A stretch of 64,000 nucleotides of DNA. It comes from Psychroflexus salis. GTDB lineage: Bacteria > Bacteroidota > Bacteroidia > Flavobacteriales > Flavobacteriaceae. The stretch spans positions 1 to 64,000 of the forward strand of contig NZ_BMGL01000004.1 in NCBI RefSeq assembly GCF_014640175.1, written 5' to 3'. The notes under the pieces are model-generated. The model worked only from the letters and a program-made list of their open reading frames with translations. It was not told where the DNA came from and ran no database searches. Every line of letters starts with the position of its first letter. Positions within the stretch are counted from its first letter, which is position 1. Both the position numbers and the translations under genes were made by a program. Shown piece by piece: positions 34,862 through 44,115 of the stretch.

Positions 34862-36121
34862 ATGCAAGCGTACAAGGTTTCTAAACACCAACATTTTTTT
34901 GCTATTGGACTAAGCTACGAAAAAGCAGACGCTATAGTGCGTGGTAAATTTAGTTTAAGTATTGCACAGCGTAATGCTTTATTAGAAGAAGCAAAAGAAT
35001 TGGGTTTAGATGCACTTTCTATTATATCTACCTGTAATCGCACTGAATTGTATGGTTTTGCTGATCAAGCAAAAAGCCTGATCGATTTACTTTGTAAGCA
35101 TAGCAATGGTAGTTTTGCGCAATTTGAGCATGTAGGTTATACGTATGAAGACGCTAAAGCAATCGATCATATTTTTAGAGTAGGTGGTGGTTTAGATAGC
35201 CAAATTTTAGGAGATTTTGAAATAATAAGTCAGTTAAAATCAGCTTTTACTTTATCTAAAAAACACGATGTTTCCAATGCATTTTTAGAACGATTGTTTA
35301 ATGCTGTAATACAAACAAGCCGTAGAATTAAAAACGAAACACAACTTTCGTCTGGAGCTACTTCTGTGTCTTTTGCATCTGTACAGTACATTTTACAAGA
35401 AATAGACTTTAAGTCGAGTAAGAATATTTTATTATTTGGTACAGGCAAAATAGGAAGAAACACCTGCGAAAATTTAGTAAAACATACGCACAATAAGCAC
35501 ATTACATTAATTAACCGCACCAAAGACAAGGCTGAAGAAATTGCAGGTAAATTTAATTTAAGTGTGAAAGATTTTTCAGAGTTACAAACTGAAATTCGCA
35601 AAGCTGATATTTTAATAGTCGCAACTGGTGCGCAGCATCCTACCATAACGAAAGAGCTAATCTTTACGAAAAAGCCGCTTTTAGTACTAGATTTATCTAT
35701 ACCTAAAAATGTCGATGAAAATGTTACTGAATTAGCCAATGTAAATTTGATGCACATGGATCATTTATCTAAAATTACTGACCAAACTTTAGAAAAACGT
35801 AAAGCATTTATCCCCCAGGCTGAAGACATTATAGAGGAAATAAAAACTGAATTTTACGAATGGTTATCAACGCGAAAGTTTGCCCCAACCATAAAAGCCT
35901 TGAAGCAAAAATTGGAGTTAATGAAAGTTGAAGAGCTCGACTATCAAGGTAAAAAGTTGCTTAATTTTAACGAAGCTCAGGCTGAAATTATCAGCGATAG
36001 AATAATCCATAAAATTACAAGAAGCTTTGCCGCTCACCTAAGAAACGCAAATGGTTCTACCGATGCAAGTGTAGAACTTTTAAATAAAGTTTTCGATTTA
36101 AGTTTAACAGAAAAAGCTTAA
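34862..36121 (+). CDS. hemA: glutamyl-tRNA reductase
   Basis: HemA reduces glutamyl-tRNA to glutamate-1-semialdehyde, the first step of C5 tetrapyrrole synthesis. The 419-residue protein has the catalytic Cys58 in IISTCNRTELYGF, GGLDSQILGDFEI, the NADPH-binding NILLFGTGKIGRN and the C-terminal dimerisation helices (ADEIIEEIKTEFYEWLSTRK region). The length is normal. It stands alone: hemC, hemD and hemE, often next to hemA in related genomes, are not here. An AraC regulator is divergent from it. Confidence 0.96.
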   Translation: MQAYKVSKHQHFFAIGLSYEKADAIVRGKFSLSIAQRNALLEEAKELGLDALSIISTCNRTELYGFADQAKSLIDLLCKHSNGSFAQFEHVGYTYEDAKAIDHIFRVGGGLDSQILGDFEIISQLKSAFTLSKKHDVSNAFLERLFNAVIQTSRRIKNETQLSSGATSVSFASVQYILQEIDFKSSKNILLFGTGKIGRNTCENLVKHTHNKHITLINRTKDKAEEIAGKFNLSVKDFSELQTEIRKADILIVATGAQHPTITKELIFTKKPLLVLDLSIPKNVDENVTELANVNLMHMDHLSKITDQTLEKRKAFIPQAEDIIEEIKTEFYEWLSTRKFAPTIKALKQKLELMKVEELDYQGKKLLNFNEAQAEIISDRIIHKITRSFAAHLRNANGSTDASVELLNKVFDLSLTEKA

Positions 36122-36199
36122 ATTAAATAGCTTATTGCTTACTATTAAATTTGTCTTGTATCAAACTTCGTTCTACTTTTTCTAAAATATCAAACATTT

Positions 36200-36760
36200 T
36201 TATTCTATCCACTCAGTTTTTTCTTCAATAGTCAATTTTCGTTCTCCTTTTGGTAAATCTCCATCGTAATATCCCATATAAAATAAACCCAAGCATTTTT
36301 CACCTTCATTAAAGTCGAAAAATTTATGAAAATGCTTTATGGTTTGTGGTGAGCTCCAATAGGCGCCAATTTTTTCGGCAGCACATGCTAACCATAAATT
36401 TTGAACAGCCATGGCCGTTGCGGCAACTTCTTCCCATTCGGGTAAACTTTCTTTTGGGTCACGTTGCATGCAAATGACAATAACTGCTGATGAAGCTTCA
36501 AATTTATGCATCGTTTTTCGCTTTTTAAATGCAGAAAGTTCTGGCGTTGCTTTTTGCATTTCAGCAACTACAAATTCTGCTAATTTTTGTTTATGCTCAC
36601 CGCGAATTACTTTAAATCGCCAAGGTTCTGTTTTACGATGTGTTGGTGCCCAATTGGCTGCTTCTAGCACCTTTTTTATGGTAGCTTTTTTTATTTCTTC
36701 CCGATTATATTGAACAGGAAAAACTGATCGTCTTTTTTTAATAAGTTCGAAGATATCCAT
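36200..36760 (-). CDS. nitroreductase family protein (YdjA-like)
   Basis: The 186-residue protein starts in nitroreductase fashion, DIFELIKKRRSVFPVQY, followed by EAANWAPTHRKTEPWRFKVI, which binds FMN phosphate. AVQNLWLACAAEKIGAYWSSP comes later in the fold. The short length and motifs match the YdjA-type flavoproteins, which form FMN homodimers and reduce unknown compounds with NAD(P)H. It lies 10 bp downstream of the aminotransferase gene on the same strand, but a functional link is not evident. Confidence 0.92.
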   Translation of the reverse strand: MDIFELIKKRRSVFPVQYNREEIKKATIKKVLEAANWAPTHRKTEPWRFKVIRGEHKQKLAEFVVAEMQKATPELSAFKKRKTMHKFEASSAVIVICMQRDPKESLPEWEEVAATAMAVQNLWLACAAEKIGAYWSSPQTIKHFHKFFDFNEGEKCLGLFYMGYYDGDLPKGERKLTIEEKTEWIE

Positions 36761-36770
36761 GCTAATAGCC

Positions 36771-37919
36771 TTATTGTTTTTTAAAAAACCGATAAATTAC
36801 ACTTAAAATCCGATTGCGGTCATTGTCGGTTAAATTACTTCCAGATGGCAAACAAAGTCCATTTTTAAAAAGCTGTTCACAGACTTGCTTTCCATAATAA
36901 GGATATTTTTCAAAAATAGGTTGTAAATGCATAGGTTTCCAAAGTGGCCTACTTTCAATATTTTCTTCTAAAAAAGCAATTCGTAAATCTTCACGTGTTA
37001 ATCCTTTTGTTTGATTAGGGTCTACGGTAATTGATGATAACCAATGGTTAGCATAAAAATCTTCAGTAGGTGCAGAAAGTACTTCAACACCCGTTATATT
37101 TTGAAAAGCATCTGTGTAAAAAGCATGCATTTTTCTTCTTAAGTCAACATGCTTATTTAGTATTTGCATTTGTCCGCGTCCAATTCCAGCAACAATATTA
37201 CTCATTCTGTAATTGTACCCAACGTGGCTATGTTGGTAATGTGGAGCATCATCGCGAGCTTGTGTGGCTAAAAAAACAGTTTTTTCTTTTGTTTTTTTGT
37301 CTGGGCATACTAGGCTTCCACCACCCGATGTGGTAATGATTTTGTTTCCGTTGAAGGAAAGTGCAGCAAAAGTTCCAAAAGTTCCGCAGTTTCTTCCTTT
37401 GTAAGTCGAGCCGAGTGCTTCGGCCGCATCTTCCAAAATAGGAATTTTGTAAGTATTGGCAATTTCATGCACTTCATCTACTAAATATGGCATTCCGTAT
37501 AAATGAACCGCAATAATAGCTTTGGGCTTTTTTCCTTTCTGAATTCTGTCTTTTATAGCTTCTTCTAAAGCAATTGGGCAAATGTTCCAAGTTGAAGCTT
37601 CACTATCTATAAAAACAGGAGTTGCTCCTTGATAAAGAATAGGATTTGCTGAAGCTGAAAAGGTAAAACTTTGGCATAAAACTTCATCGCCATATCCAAC
37701 CCCTAATTGTATTAAGCCTAAATGCAATGCAGCTGTTCCGCTTACTAAGCAAGCTACTTTTTTCTCTTCGCCTATGTATTTTTGCAAATCTTCTTCAAAT
37801 CCGTTTACATTAGGACCCAGTGGTGCTACCCAATTGGTTTCGAAAGCTTGGTTAACAAAGTCTTGCTCTGTTCCGCCCATATGTGGAGAAGAAAGCCAAA
37901 TTTTAGATTTTTCTTGCAT
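36771..37919 (-). CDS. DegT/DnrJ/EryC1/StrS family sugar aminotransferase
   Basis: The 382-residue PLP enzyme has VACLVSGTAALHLGLIQLGVG, EDAAEALGSTYKGRNCGTFG and the PLP lysine in SFNGNKIITTSGGG. Its start KIWLSSPHMGGTEQDFVNQAF and end match PglE-like enzymes that make UDP-4-amino-4,6-dideoxy-sugars from 4-keto intermediates with glutamate. The next gene in its operon direction upstream is a small PglC-like sugar transferase, so the two probably act on the same amino sugar for a surface glycan. The dehydratase and acetyltransferase needed are not in the window. Confidence 0.9.
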   Translation of the reverse strand: MQEKSKIWLSSPHMGGTEQDFVNQAFETNWVAPLGPNVNGFEEDLQKYIGEEKKVACLVSGTAALHLGLIQLGVGYGDEVLCQSFTFSASANPILYQGATPVFIDSEASTWNICPIALEEAIKDRIQKGKKPKAIIAVHLYGMPYLVDEVHEIANTYKIPILEDAAEALGSTYKGRNCGTFGTFAALSFNGNKIITTSGGGSLVCPDKKTKEKTVFLATQARDDAPHYQHSHVGYNYRMSNIVAGIGRGQMQILNKHVDLRRKMHAFYTDAFQNITGVEVLSAPTEDFYANHWLSSITVDPNQTKGLTREDLRIAFLEENIESRPLWKPMHLQPIFEKYPYYGKQVCEQLFKNGLCLPSGSNLTDNDRNRILSVIYRFFKKQ

Positions 37920-37930
37920 AGATGTAGTGG

Positions 37931-38494
37931 TTATTGAAAAGGTAAAAGTAAAGTTTTCAAGATGATTTTTATATCTTGTTGAAAAGAAATGCTTTTCCTA
38001 TAGGCTAAGTTTAACTGTAATTTTTTTGGAAAAATTACTTCATCATTATATTTCAACGGATTGATTTGTTTTTTTAAAATGGCCTCTTCGTTTGAATAGG
38101 CTAATGAAGCATATCCTGTAATGCCAGGTTTTAAATCTAAAATAGAAATGTACTTTGGTTGAAGCTGGTCGTAATACCCAGGAATATCTGGGCGTGGACC
38201 TACAAAACTCATTTCAAATTTTAAAATGTTAATTAATTGTGGAAGCTCGTCTATTTTTAAATTACGAAGTAACTGTAAAAAAGGCGTAGAAATCCCTTTT
38301 TTATTGATTGTTTTGAGTTTATAAATAATAAATGCTTGAGCATTTTGACCTATGCGTTTTTGAGTAAAAATAGGACTACCTTTATGAATAAAAGCTAAAA
38401 CTGCAAGTAAAATAAGTAAAATTGGAGAAAGCAAAATCAAAGTAAATAAAGCAAATACAAAATCTAAAGCAGGTTTTAAAAAATGAATGTACAT
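37931..38494 (-). CDS. sugar transferase, monotopic phosphoglycosyl transferase (PglC-like)
   Basis: The 187-residue protein has one N-terminal hydrophobic re-entrant helix (about 8-34) and the short catalytic core. It includes SPIFTQKRIGQNAQAFIIYKLKT, LRNLKIDELPQLINILKFEMSFVGPRPD and LKPGITGYASL. It transfers a phospho-sugar from UDP-sugar to undecaprenyl phosphate, starting glycan assembly on the membrane. It lacks the long N-terminal membrane domain of WbaP-type enzymes, so it belongs with PglC. It lies 11 bp upstream of the sugar aminotransferase. Confidence 0.92.
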   Translation of the reverse strand: MYIHFLKPALDFVFALFTLILLSPILLILLAVLAFIHKGSPIFTQKRIGQNAQAFIIYKLKTINKKGISTPFLQLLRNLKIDELPQLINILKFEMSFVGPRPDIPGYYDQLQPKYISILDLKPGITGYASLAYSNEEAILKKQINPLKYNDEVIFPKKLQLNLAYRKSISFQQDIKIILKTLLLPFQ

Positions 38495-38700
38495 GTATTT
38501 TACTTAAGATTTCAAAAGTAATTTGATTTTTTGATTTATACAGATTAATCTTAATAATTCATTCTGAAAGTAATTGATTTTTCCTTGTTAAATTTTGAAT
38601 AGGATAGTGTTTAAGCTAACTCTTGTTAAAATCCACAGGCTATAGATTTTTAAAAAATAGTTTTGATTTAGGTGTATTCATATATGCTTTCGTCTTCTTA

Positions 38701-38736
38701 AAAATAAACCCCAAACATAAAAATGAATGGGGTTTA
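38701..38736 (-). terminator. terminator after the M13 peptidase gene
   Basis: TAAACCCCA (38705-38713) pairs perfectly with TGGGGTTTA (38728-38736). The A-run at 38700-38704 becomes a T-run on the minus strand. Confidence 0.8.
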
Positions 38737-38757
38737 CATTATTTAATTTTTTTGAAT

Positions 38758-40824
38758 TTACCAGATACGAACTCGCTCTTCTGGAGCTATGTACATGGCA
38801 TCAGCTTCAGTAATGTTGAAAGCTTCATAAAAAGCATCTATATTTTGTAATGGCACAACTGCTCGTTGCTGACCAGGCGAATGTGGGTCCGTTTTAACTT
38901 GTGTTTTTAAAGCTTCGTCTCTAATTTTGGTACGCCAAACTGTTGCCCAAGATATAAAGAAGCGTTGTTCTGCAGTAAATCCATCAATTTTTTCAGGTCT
39001 ACCATGTTTTTCAAAATGAAGTTGAAGTCCGTCGTAACCTCCTAAAACTCCACCTAAATCGCCGATGTTTTCACCTAAAGTAAAGTCTCCATTAATATAG
39101 GTATCTTCTAAAACTTCAATAGAACTGTACAAATTGGCTAGTTCCTTTCCACGTTCAGTAAATTTTGCTAAATCTTCTTCTGTCCACCAGTTTTTTAAAT
39201 TTCCATCGCCATCAAAACGCGATCCTGAATCGTCGAAAGCATGAGAAATTTCATGACCAATAACCGAACCAATTCCGCCGTAATTTACAGCTGCATCAGC
39301 TTTGTAATTGTAAAAAGGAGGTTGTAAAATAGCTGCAGGAAAAACAATTTCGTTATTTAATGGATTAAAATATGCATTTACCGTTTGTGGAGACATGCCC
39401 CATTTTTTCTTATCGACAGGTTGACCAATTTCCTTTAAGTTTTCTATTTCATTCCATTGAGCAACTGCAATTCTGTTTTCGAAATAAGTTTTATCTGGGC
39501 TCACTTCTAAATCGCTGTAATCTTTAAACTCGTCTGGGTAGCCAATTTTTACTGTAAATTTATCTAATTTTTCGATGGCTTGAGCTTTAGTTTCTTCCGA
39601 CATCCATTCTAATTTTTCAATTCGGTTCTGGAATGCCAAAATCACATCATCTATCATTTCTTCAGCTTTTGCCTTAGCTTCTGGCGGAAACATTTTATCT
39701 ACATAAATTTTTCCTACTGCTTCTCCAACCGAAGAATTTACAACAGAAAGTGCGCGCTCTTCGATTGGTAATTGCTTTTTAGCACCGCTTAAAGTTTTGC
39801 TGTAAAACTCCCAGTCTGTTTTTTCTATTTCTGTGCTTAAACTTGAAGCTGCAGAATTAAAAGTTGCCCAACGCATCAAAACTTTCCAGTCGTTCACTTT
39901 GTTTTCAGCAAAAACATTTTCAAGCTCTTTCATATATCTAGGCTGCATTACTAAAACCACTTCTAATTGTTCTTTCACTCCTAAATCGCTTGCATATTGT
40001 TCCCAATTTATACTTGGAGTAACTTCTTTAACCTTATCTATAGTGTAACGGTTGTTGTAATTTCTAAAATCTCTGCGTTCAACTTTAGTTAATCTTGGTT
40101 TGGCTAAACGAGTTTCGTAGGCTAAAATAAGATCGGCTTGTTGTTTAGCATCAGCTTCATCATCGCCTAAAAATTGTAGCATTTTTACAATATGAGCTAC
40201 ATATTTTTGTCTAATTTCTTTTGACTCTTCGTCATCGTTTAAGTAGTAATCTCTTTCTGGTAAGCCCAAGCTGCCAGTACCTAAATACGCAACATTCATT
40301 TTGCTATCGTCTGGATCTGCATAGGCCGAAAAACCAAAAAATGGCGTGCTAATTAAACTAGAATGTTTGGCAAGAAGAGTTTGTACATCTGTTAAGCTTT
40401 CCACTTCGTCTATCATTTTTAAAATCGGTAATAGCGGAGTTATTCCAGCTTCATTTCGAGCTATGGTGTCTAATTTTTGATCGAATAGAACAATAGCTTT
40501 ACCCTGATCGGTTTCTGCGGGATATACACCAGAAGATTTAGCATTTTTAAGGAGTGCTAATACATTGTCGTCTGTTTTTTTACGAAGTACCTGAAAACCA
40601 CCCCACCGGGTACGATCGTCTGGTATTTCGGTATCTTTCATCCAATTTCCATTCACAAAATTGTAAAAATCATCTTGTGGTTTTACATCTTTATCCATGT
40701 ATTGAGTTTCGATACCTGGAGTAACTTCAGCAGTTTTAGTATCTTCTTTTTTGTTTTCTTCACAAGCTAAAAAAGCGGGAAGTAGTAAAAACAGCTTCCA
40801 TGAAGTAAATCTTTTTTTATTCAT
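38758..40824 (-). CDS. M13 family metallopeptidase (neprilysin-like), lipoprotein
   Basis: The 688-residue protein has a lipoprotein signal (lipobox FLAC near residues 18-21), so it should be anchored in the envelope. The zinc site is HEISH at residues 524-528 with the third ligand Glu585 in ENIGDLGG, and the family end RVRIW closes with the conserved Trp. NAYFNPLNNEIVFPAAILQPP just ahead of the zinc motif is the substrate strand. It probably cuts small peptides outside the inner membrane, as PepO and neprilysin do. It has its own terminator. Confidence 0.95.
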   Translation of the reverse strand: MNKKRFTSWKLFLLLPAFLACEENKKEDTKTAEVTPGIETQYMDKDVKPQDDFYNFVNGNWMKDTEIPDDRTRWGGFQVLRKKTDDNVLALLKNAKSSGVYPAETDQGKAIVLFDQKLDTIARNEAGITPLLPILKMIDEVESLTDVQTLLAKHSSLISTPFFGFSAYADPDDSKMNVAYLGTGSLGLPERDYYLNDDEESKEIRQKYVAHIVKMLQFLGDDEADAKQQADLILAYETRLAKPRLTKVERRDFRNYNNRYTIDKVKEVTPSINWEQYASDLGVKEQLEVVLVMQPRYMKELENVFAENKVNDWKVLMRWATFNSAASSLSTEIEKTDWEFYSKTLSGAKKQLPIEERALSVVNSSVGEAVGKIYVDKMFPPEAKAKAEEMIDDVILAFQNRIEKLEWMSEETKAQAIEKLDKFTVKIGYPDEFKDYSDLEVSPDKTYFENRIAVAQWNEIENLKEIGQPVDKKKWGMSPQTVNAYFNPLNNEIVFPAAILQPPFYNYKADAAVNYGGIGSVIGHEISHAFDDSGSRFDGDGNLKNWWTEEDLAKFTERGKELANLYSSIEVLEDTYINGDFTLGENIGDLGGVLGGYDGLQLHFEKHGRPEKIDGFTAEQRFFISWATVWRTKIRDEALKTQVKTDPHSPGQQRAVVPLQNIDAFYEAFNITEADAMYIAPEERVRIW

Positions 40825-40889
40825 ATTAATATTTTTAAAGTCGGTTTAAAATTACACATTTAATACTAATATTAAATAAATAGTTTTAG

Positions 40890-40923
40890 AAAAAGAAAAA
40901 GCCGATTCGCATAGAATCGGCTT
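40890..40923 (-). terminator. terminator after the beta-barrel gene
   Basis: A perfect 10-bp stem (AAGCCGATTC at 40899-40908 with GAATCGGCTT at 40914-40923) has a 5-base loop. The A-rich run at 40890-40900 forms the T-run on the minus strand. Confidence 0.9.
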
Positions 40924-40948
40924 ATATTTTTGATACTGATTTTATTTT

Positions 40949-41428
40949 TTAGAATTTGTATCCTAAAGCTACTCCGAAGGAATTTAAATCAATAGCATCT
41001 TCTGTAATGCTTTGGTAATAAACTGATACTTCAAAAGCTCCAGTATCATAACCTACTCTTGGTTCGTAGAATAATGCTCCGTCTGCATTGTCAGAAAGAC
41101 CAACAGCGTAACCTAAATCTGCTCTTGCAAAAATGTTTTCAGAAAAATTGAATCGTCCTGATGCAGCCAAGGTAATAAAGTCGAAGCTATCTAAAGCATC
41201 TTCTGATGTGGTAAATGTTGAATAACCACCTCTACCACCAAGATAAAATCCTTCCGCAAGTTCAACAAAATAATAGGTAGCGTTTACACCGATACCAAAA
41301 TCGTAAAAGTCACTAAAATCACCAGTTGGAACTCCTGCTTGTACTTCTGCAGAAAACATGTTTTCTTGTGCGTTACTAAATTGAACACTTACTAACGCAA
41401 TAGCTAATACTAATAATACTTTTTTCAT
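40949..41428 (-). CDS. small outer-membrane beta-barrel protein
   Basis: The 159-residue protein has a signal peptide (residues 1-20, ending FSNAQ) and eight or so amphipathic strands, with VNATYYFVELAEGFYLGGRGGYSTF and DLGYAVGLSDN as examples. It ends FGVALGYKF, with a terminal Phe, a recognisable end for insertion by BamA. It fits the OmpA-like or OmpX-like 8-stranded barrels annotated simply as outer membrane beta-barrel proteins. It has its own terminator and no close partner. Function is unknown. Confidence 0.87.
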   Translation of the reverse strand: MKKVLLVLAIALVSVQFSNAQENMFSAEVQAGVPTGDFSDFYDFGIGVNATYYFVELAEGFYLGGRGGYSTFTTSEDALDSFDFITLAASGRFNFSENIFARADLGYAVGLSDNADGALFYEPRVGYDTGAFEVSVYYQSITEDAIDLNSFGVALGYKF

Positions 41429-41565
41429 AATTATATTTTTGTTTGTGCTAATTTAATTAGAATTTGTTAAATATTCGACTTTTCATAAACTAATTATTAA
41501 AAAAAGACTTTAAATAGTTAGTAAATATGTGTAAATGCTAATTAAAACATATAAATAATTAAATT

Positions 41566-42858
41566 TTAACTATTCATTATTTCTTCAATTTCTTCGATTT
41601 CAATTGGAATATTGCGCATTAAATTGAATGGCTCACCATTTTCTTGAATTACTACATCATCTTCTAGGCGAATTCCCATATTTTCTTCTGGTATGTAAAT
41701 TCCAGGCTCAACGGTAAATACTTGATTGGCTTGCATAGGTTCGTATAATAAGCCATAATCGTGCGTATCTAAACCAATATGATGCGAAGTGCCATGCATA
41801 AAATATTTTTTGTAAGCTGGCCATTTGGGGTCTTCATTTTGTACATCAGCTTTGTCTAAAAGTTTTAAATCGAGTAATTCTGATGTCATCATTTTACCCA
41901 CCTCTTTATGGTAAGCTACCCAATCGGTTCCTGGAACAAGTAAATTGGTGGCTTCTTTTTTTACTTTATTTACCGCATTGTAAATTTGCTTTTGGCGAGT
42001 GGTGAATTTTCCGTTTACTGGTATTGTTCTGGACATATCACTGGCGTAATTGGCATATTCTGCGCCGACATCAAACAAAATTAAGTCGCCATCTTTACAT
42101 TGGTTTTTATTTTCGATGTAATGCAAAACGGTAGCGTTTTTTCCCGATGCGATGATGGGCGTGTAGGCAAATCCACGAGAGCGGTTTCTTAAGAATTCGT
42201 GCATGATTTCAGCTTCTAACTCAAATTCCCATATATCAGGTTTGATGTGTTTTAAAATTCTTCGGAAAGCCTTTTCGGTAATATAGCAAGCCTTCTGCAT
42301 GATTTCTAACTCCAATGGATGTTTTGCCGAACGCAAACGCTGTAAAATAGGATTGCTTTTAGCAACTTGGTGAGCTGGATAATTTTCTTTTAGCCATTTG
42401 TTAAAGCGTTCTTCGCGGGTTTCGGTTGTATGTGCTGCACGGTAATGTTCGTTGGTGTTTACATAAACCACTTCGCTTTGCGACATGAGTTCGTGAAAAA
42501 TCTTTTGAAAATCTTTTAACCAATATACGGTATTGATTCCTGCGATTTCTAGGGCTTTTTCTTCGTCGATTTTTTTGCCTTCCCAAACAGCAATATGGTC
42601 ATTTGTTTCTTTTAAAAATAAAATTTCGCGGTGTTCGGGTTTGGGTGCATCTGGAAATAGAACCAAAATGCTTTCTTCTTGGTCTACACCACTTAAATAG
42701 TAAATGTTTCGGTCTTGCTGAAAAGGAATGGTGCTATCGGCACCAATGGGATAAATATCGTTGGAATTGAAAACCGCCAATGAATTTGGCTTCATTTGTG
42801 CCATAAAGTTTTTGCGGTTATGAATAAATAAGTCTTTTGATATCGGTTCGTATCGCAT
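41566..42858 (-). CDS. pepP: aminopeptidase P family protein (Xaa-Pro aminopeptidase)
   Basis: The 430-residue protein has an N-terminal creatinase-like domain and a C-terminal pita-bread metallopeptidase domain. Metal ligands are visible in LILFDVGAEYANYASDMSRT (two Asp), HGTSHHIGLDTHD (His), VEPGIYIPEEN (Glu) and IRLEDDVVI (Glu). It removes N-terminal residues before proline in the cytoplasm. No signal peptide is present. The gene is monocistronic with a recognisable minus-strand promoter. Confidence 0.95.
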   Translation of the reverse strand: MRYEPISKDLFIHNRKNFMAQMKPNSLAVFNSNDIYPIGADSTIPFQQDRNIYYLSGVDQEESILVLFPDAPKPEHREILFLKETNDHIAVWEGKKIDEEKALEIAGINTVYWLKDFQKIFHELMSQSEVVYVNTNEHYRAAHTTETREERFNKWLKENYPAHQVAKSNPILQRLRSAKHPLELEIMQKACYITEKAFRRILKHIKPDIWEFELEAEIMHEFLRNRSRGFAYTPIIASGKNATVLHYIENKNQCKDGDLILFDVGAEYANYASDMSRTIPVNGKFTTRQKQIYNAVNKVKKEATNLLVPGTDWVAYHKEVGKMMTSELLDLKLLDKADVQNEDPKWPAYKKYFMHGTSHHIGLDTHDYGLLYEPMQANQVFTVEPGIYIPEENMGIRLEDDVVIQENGEPFNLMRNIPIEIEEIEEIMNS

Positions 42859-42874
42859 AAATTTTAAATTTTTT

Positions 42875-42901
42875 CAAAGGTAAGGAAAGCTTTAGAGACA
42901 A
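42875..42901 (-). promoter_or_regulatory. promoter of pepP
   Basis: On the minus strand TTG (42899-42901) is followed after 16 bases by TACCTTTG (42875-42882), 16 bases before the ATG. Confidence 0.55.
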
Positions 42902-43217
42902 TGTCCTTTAAAGCTAATTAGTATACATGTCAGGGATTAAACTTATATATGATAACGCTTTTATTAAAGATAGTTAGGAATTAGTTTAAAATAAAACCAC
43001 AATTCCTAATCAGCATAGTTCATTTTTAGTTATCTCTTTTAAAATCAAATATACAGATTTCGTTGAAGTATTTTTTGTTAGGTATAATAATTTGTCTTTA
43101 ACATACTTTCTTATTTTTCATTCAGATTCTTGATAAGATTTGTATGTAGATATTTACTTTGTTCTTTTAGTGAGAATTAGAAGAACACAGTAAAATAGTC
43201 TCCGTTATAACACCAAT

Positions 43218-43234
43218 TTTTTACAGTGTAAAAA
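43218..43234. repeat. 17-bp palindrome in the sdhC upstream region
   Basis: TTTTTACA and TGTAAAAA surround a single G. It sits about 150 bp before the sdh promoter and could be a regulator site, though its A/T arms make chance possible. Confidence 0.35.
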
Positions 43235-43381
43235 TATTTATCATCCCATTTTCTGCAAAATCATCTATAAATCGACTAATTAATTGGCTTTAATTATTTC
43301 CGCTTTCGAGCGCTTAACAACAATAAAATTTCTGTCATCACTTAAATCAATTCTAAATAAGTGTAAAATGATGCTTTGTGC

Positions 43382-43412
43382 TTGTATGTAACTTTCATCC
43401 GCTGTATTTTTG
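43382..43412 (+). promoter_or_regulatory. promoter of sdhCAB
   Basis: TTG (43382-43384) is followed after 20 bases by TATTTTTG (43405-43412), and the sdhC ATG lies 23 bases further on. The match is complete. Confidence 0.7.
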
Positions 43413-43435
43413 ATAAAAATTTAAAAAAAATATTC

Positions 43436-44113
43436 ATGGGAGGGATAAAGACTTCTATTGCTAGAAAAGTTGCCATGGCACTATCTGGTTTATTCTTAGT
43501 TTTGTTTTTAGCACAACACTTTACTATTAATTTTACTTCGGTGGTTAGCCCCGATACATTCAATGAAATTTCCCAATTTATGGGAACTAATTTTTTAGTG
43601 CAAGCTGTACTGCAGCCTATTTTAATCTTCGGAGTGATCTTTCACTTTGTAATGGGATTTGTTCTAGAAATTAAAAACAACAGTGCTCGAAGTGTTAGTT
43701 ACGCCAAATATAATGGTGGGGCCAATTCGCCTTGGGTTTCTAGGAACATGTTACTTACAGGAATTGTAGTGTTAGCTTTTTTAGGATTACATTTCTATGA
43801 TTTTTGGGTGCACGAAATGCAAGTAAAGTACATACAAGGTGATATGAGTGGACTAAATGAAGCTGGAGAATTTCGTTATTACGAAGAAACCGTTGCTAAA
43901 TTTGCTGGTCAACCAGTTCGTGTAGCCATTTATGTTTTCTCTTTTGTTTTGTTAATGTTACATTTATTGCATGGTTTTGCTTCTTCGTTTCAAACCATGG
44001 GTGTAAACAACAAATACTCTAAAGGCATTAAAGTTTTTACCAAAGCTTTTGCAATTGTGATACCAATGGGCTTTGTGTTTATTGCTATCTTTCACTATCT
44101 AAATAATTTATAA
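43436..44113 (+). CDS. sdhC: succinate dehydrogenase cytochrome b subunit
   Basis: ATG 43436 gives the standard family start [20 protein letters not shown]; the longer frame beginning with a TTG at 43376 would run through the promoter. The 225-residue protein has five membrane helices with histidines in [27 protein letters not shown] and [15 protein letters not shown] placed to bind two haems b. This single-subunit diheme anchor is the Bacteroidota type. It passes electrons between the flavoprotein complex and menaquinone. sdhA follows after 2 bp. Confidence 0.95.
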   Translation: MGGIKTSIARKVAMALSGLFLVLFLAQHFTINFTSVVSPDTFNEISQFMGTNFLVQAVLQPILIFGVIFHFVMGFVLEIKNNSARSVSYAKYNGGANSPWVSRNMLLTGIVVLAFLGLHFYDFWVHEMQVKYIQGDMSGLNEAGEFRYYEETVAKFAGQPVRVAIYVFSFVLLMLHLLHGFASSFQTMGVNNKYSKGIKVFTKAFAIVIPMGFVFIAIFHYLNNL

Positions 44114-44115
44114 TT

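Larger units (their letters stand above)
42859..43435. other. 577-bp non-coding gap between pepP and sdhC
   Basis: Divergent promoters lie at both ends (42875-42901 minus, 43382-43412 plus). Between them is AT-rich sequence without a credible frame or RNA gene. Two inverted repeats are visible: TTAGGAATT (42974-42982) with AATTCCTAA (43001-43009), and the 17-base palindrome 43218-43234. Confidence 0.6.

Noticed and set aside
35230-35757. 175-codon minus-strand frame inside hemA
   Set aside because: It is antisense to the catalytic and NADPH-binding parts of hemA; the cysteine-rich product has no recognisable motif.
38623-38850. 75-codon plus-strand frame
   Set aside because: It crosses the terminator and the end of the M13 peptidase gene in opposite orientation.
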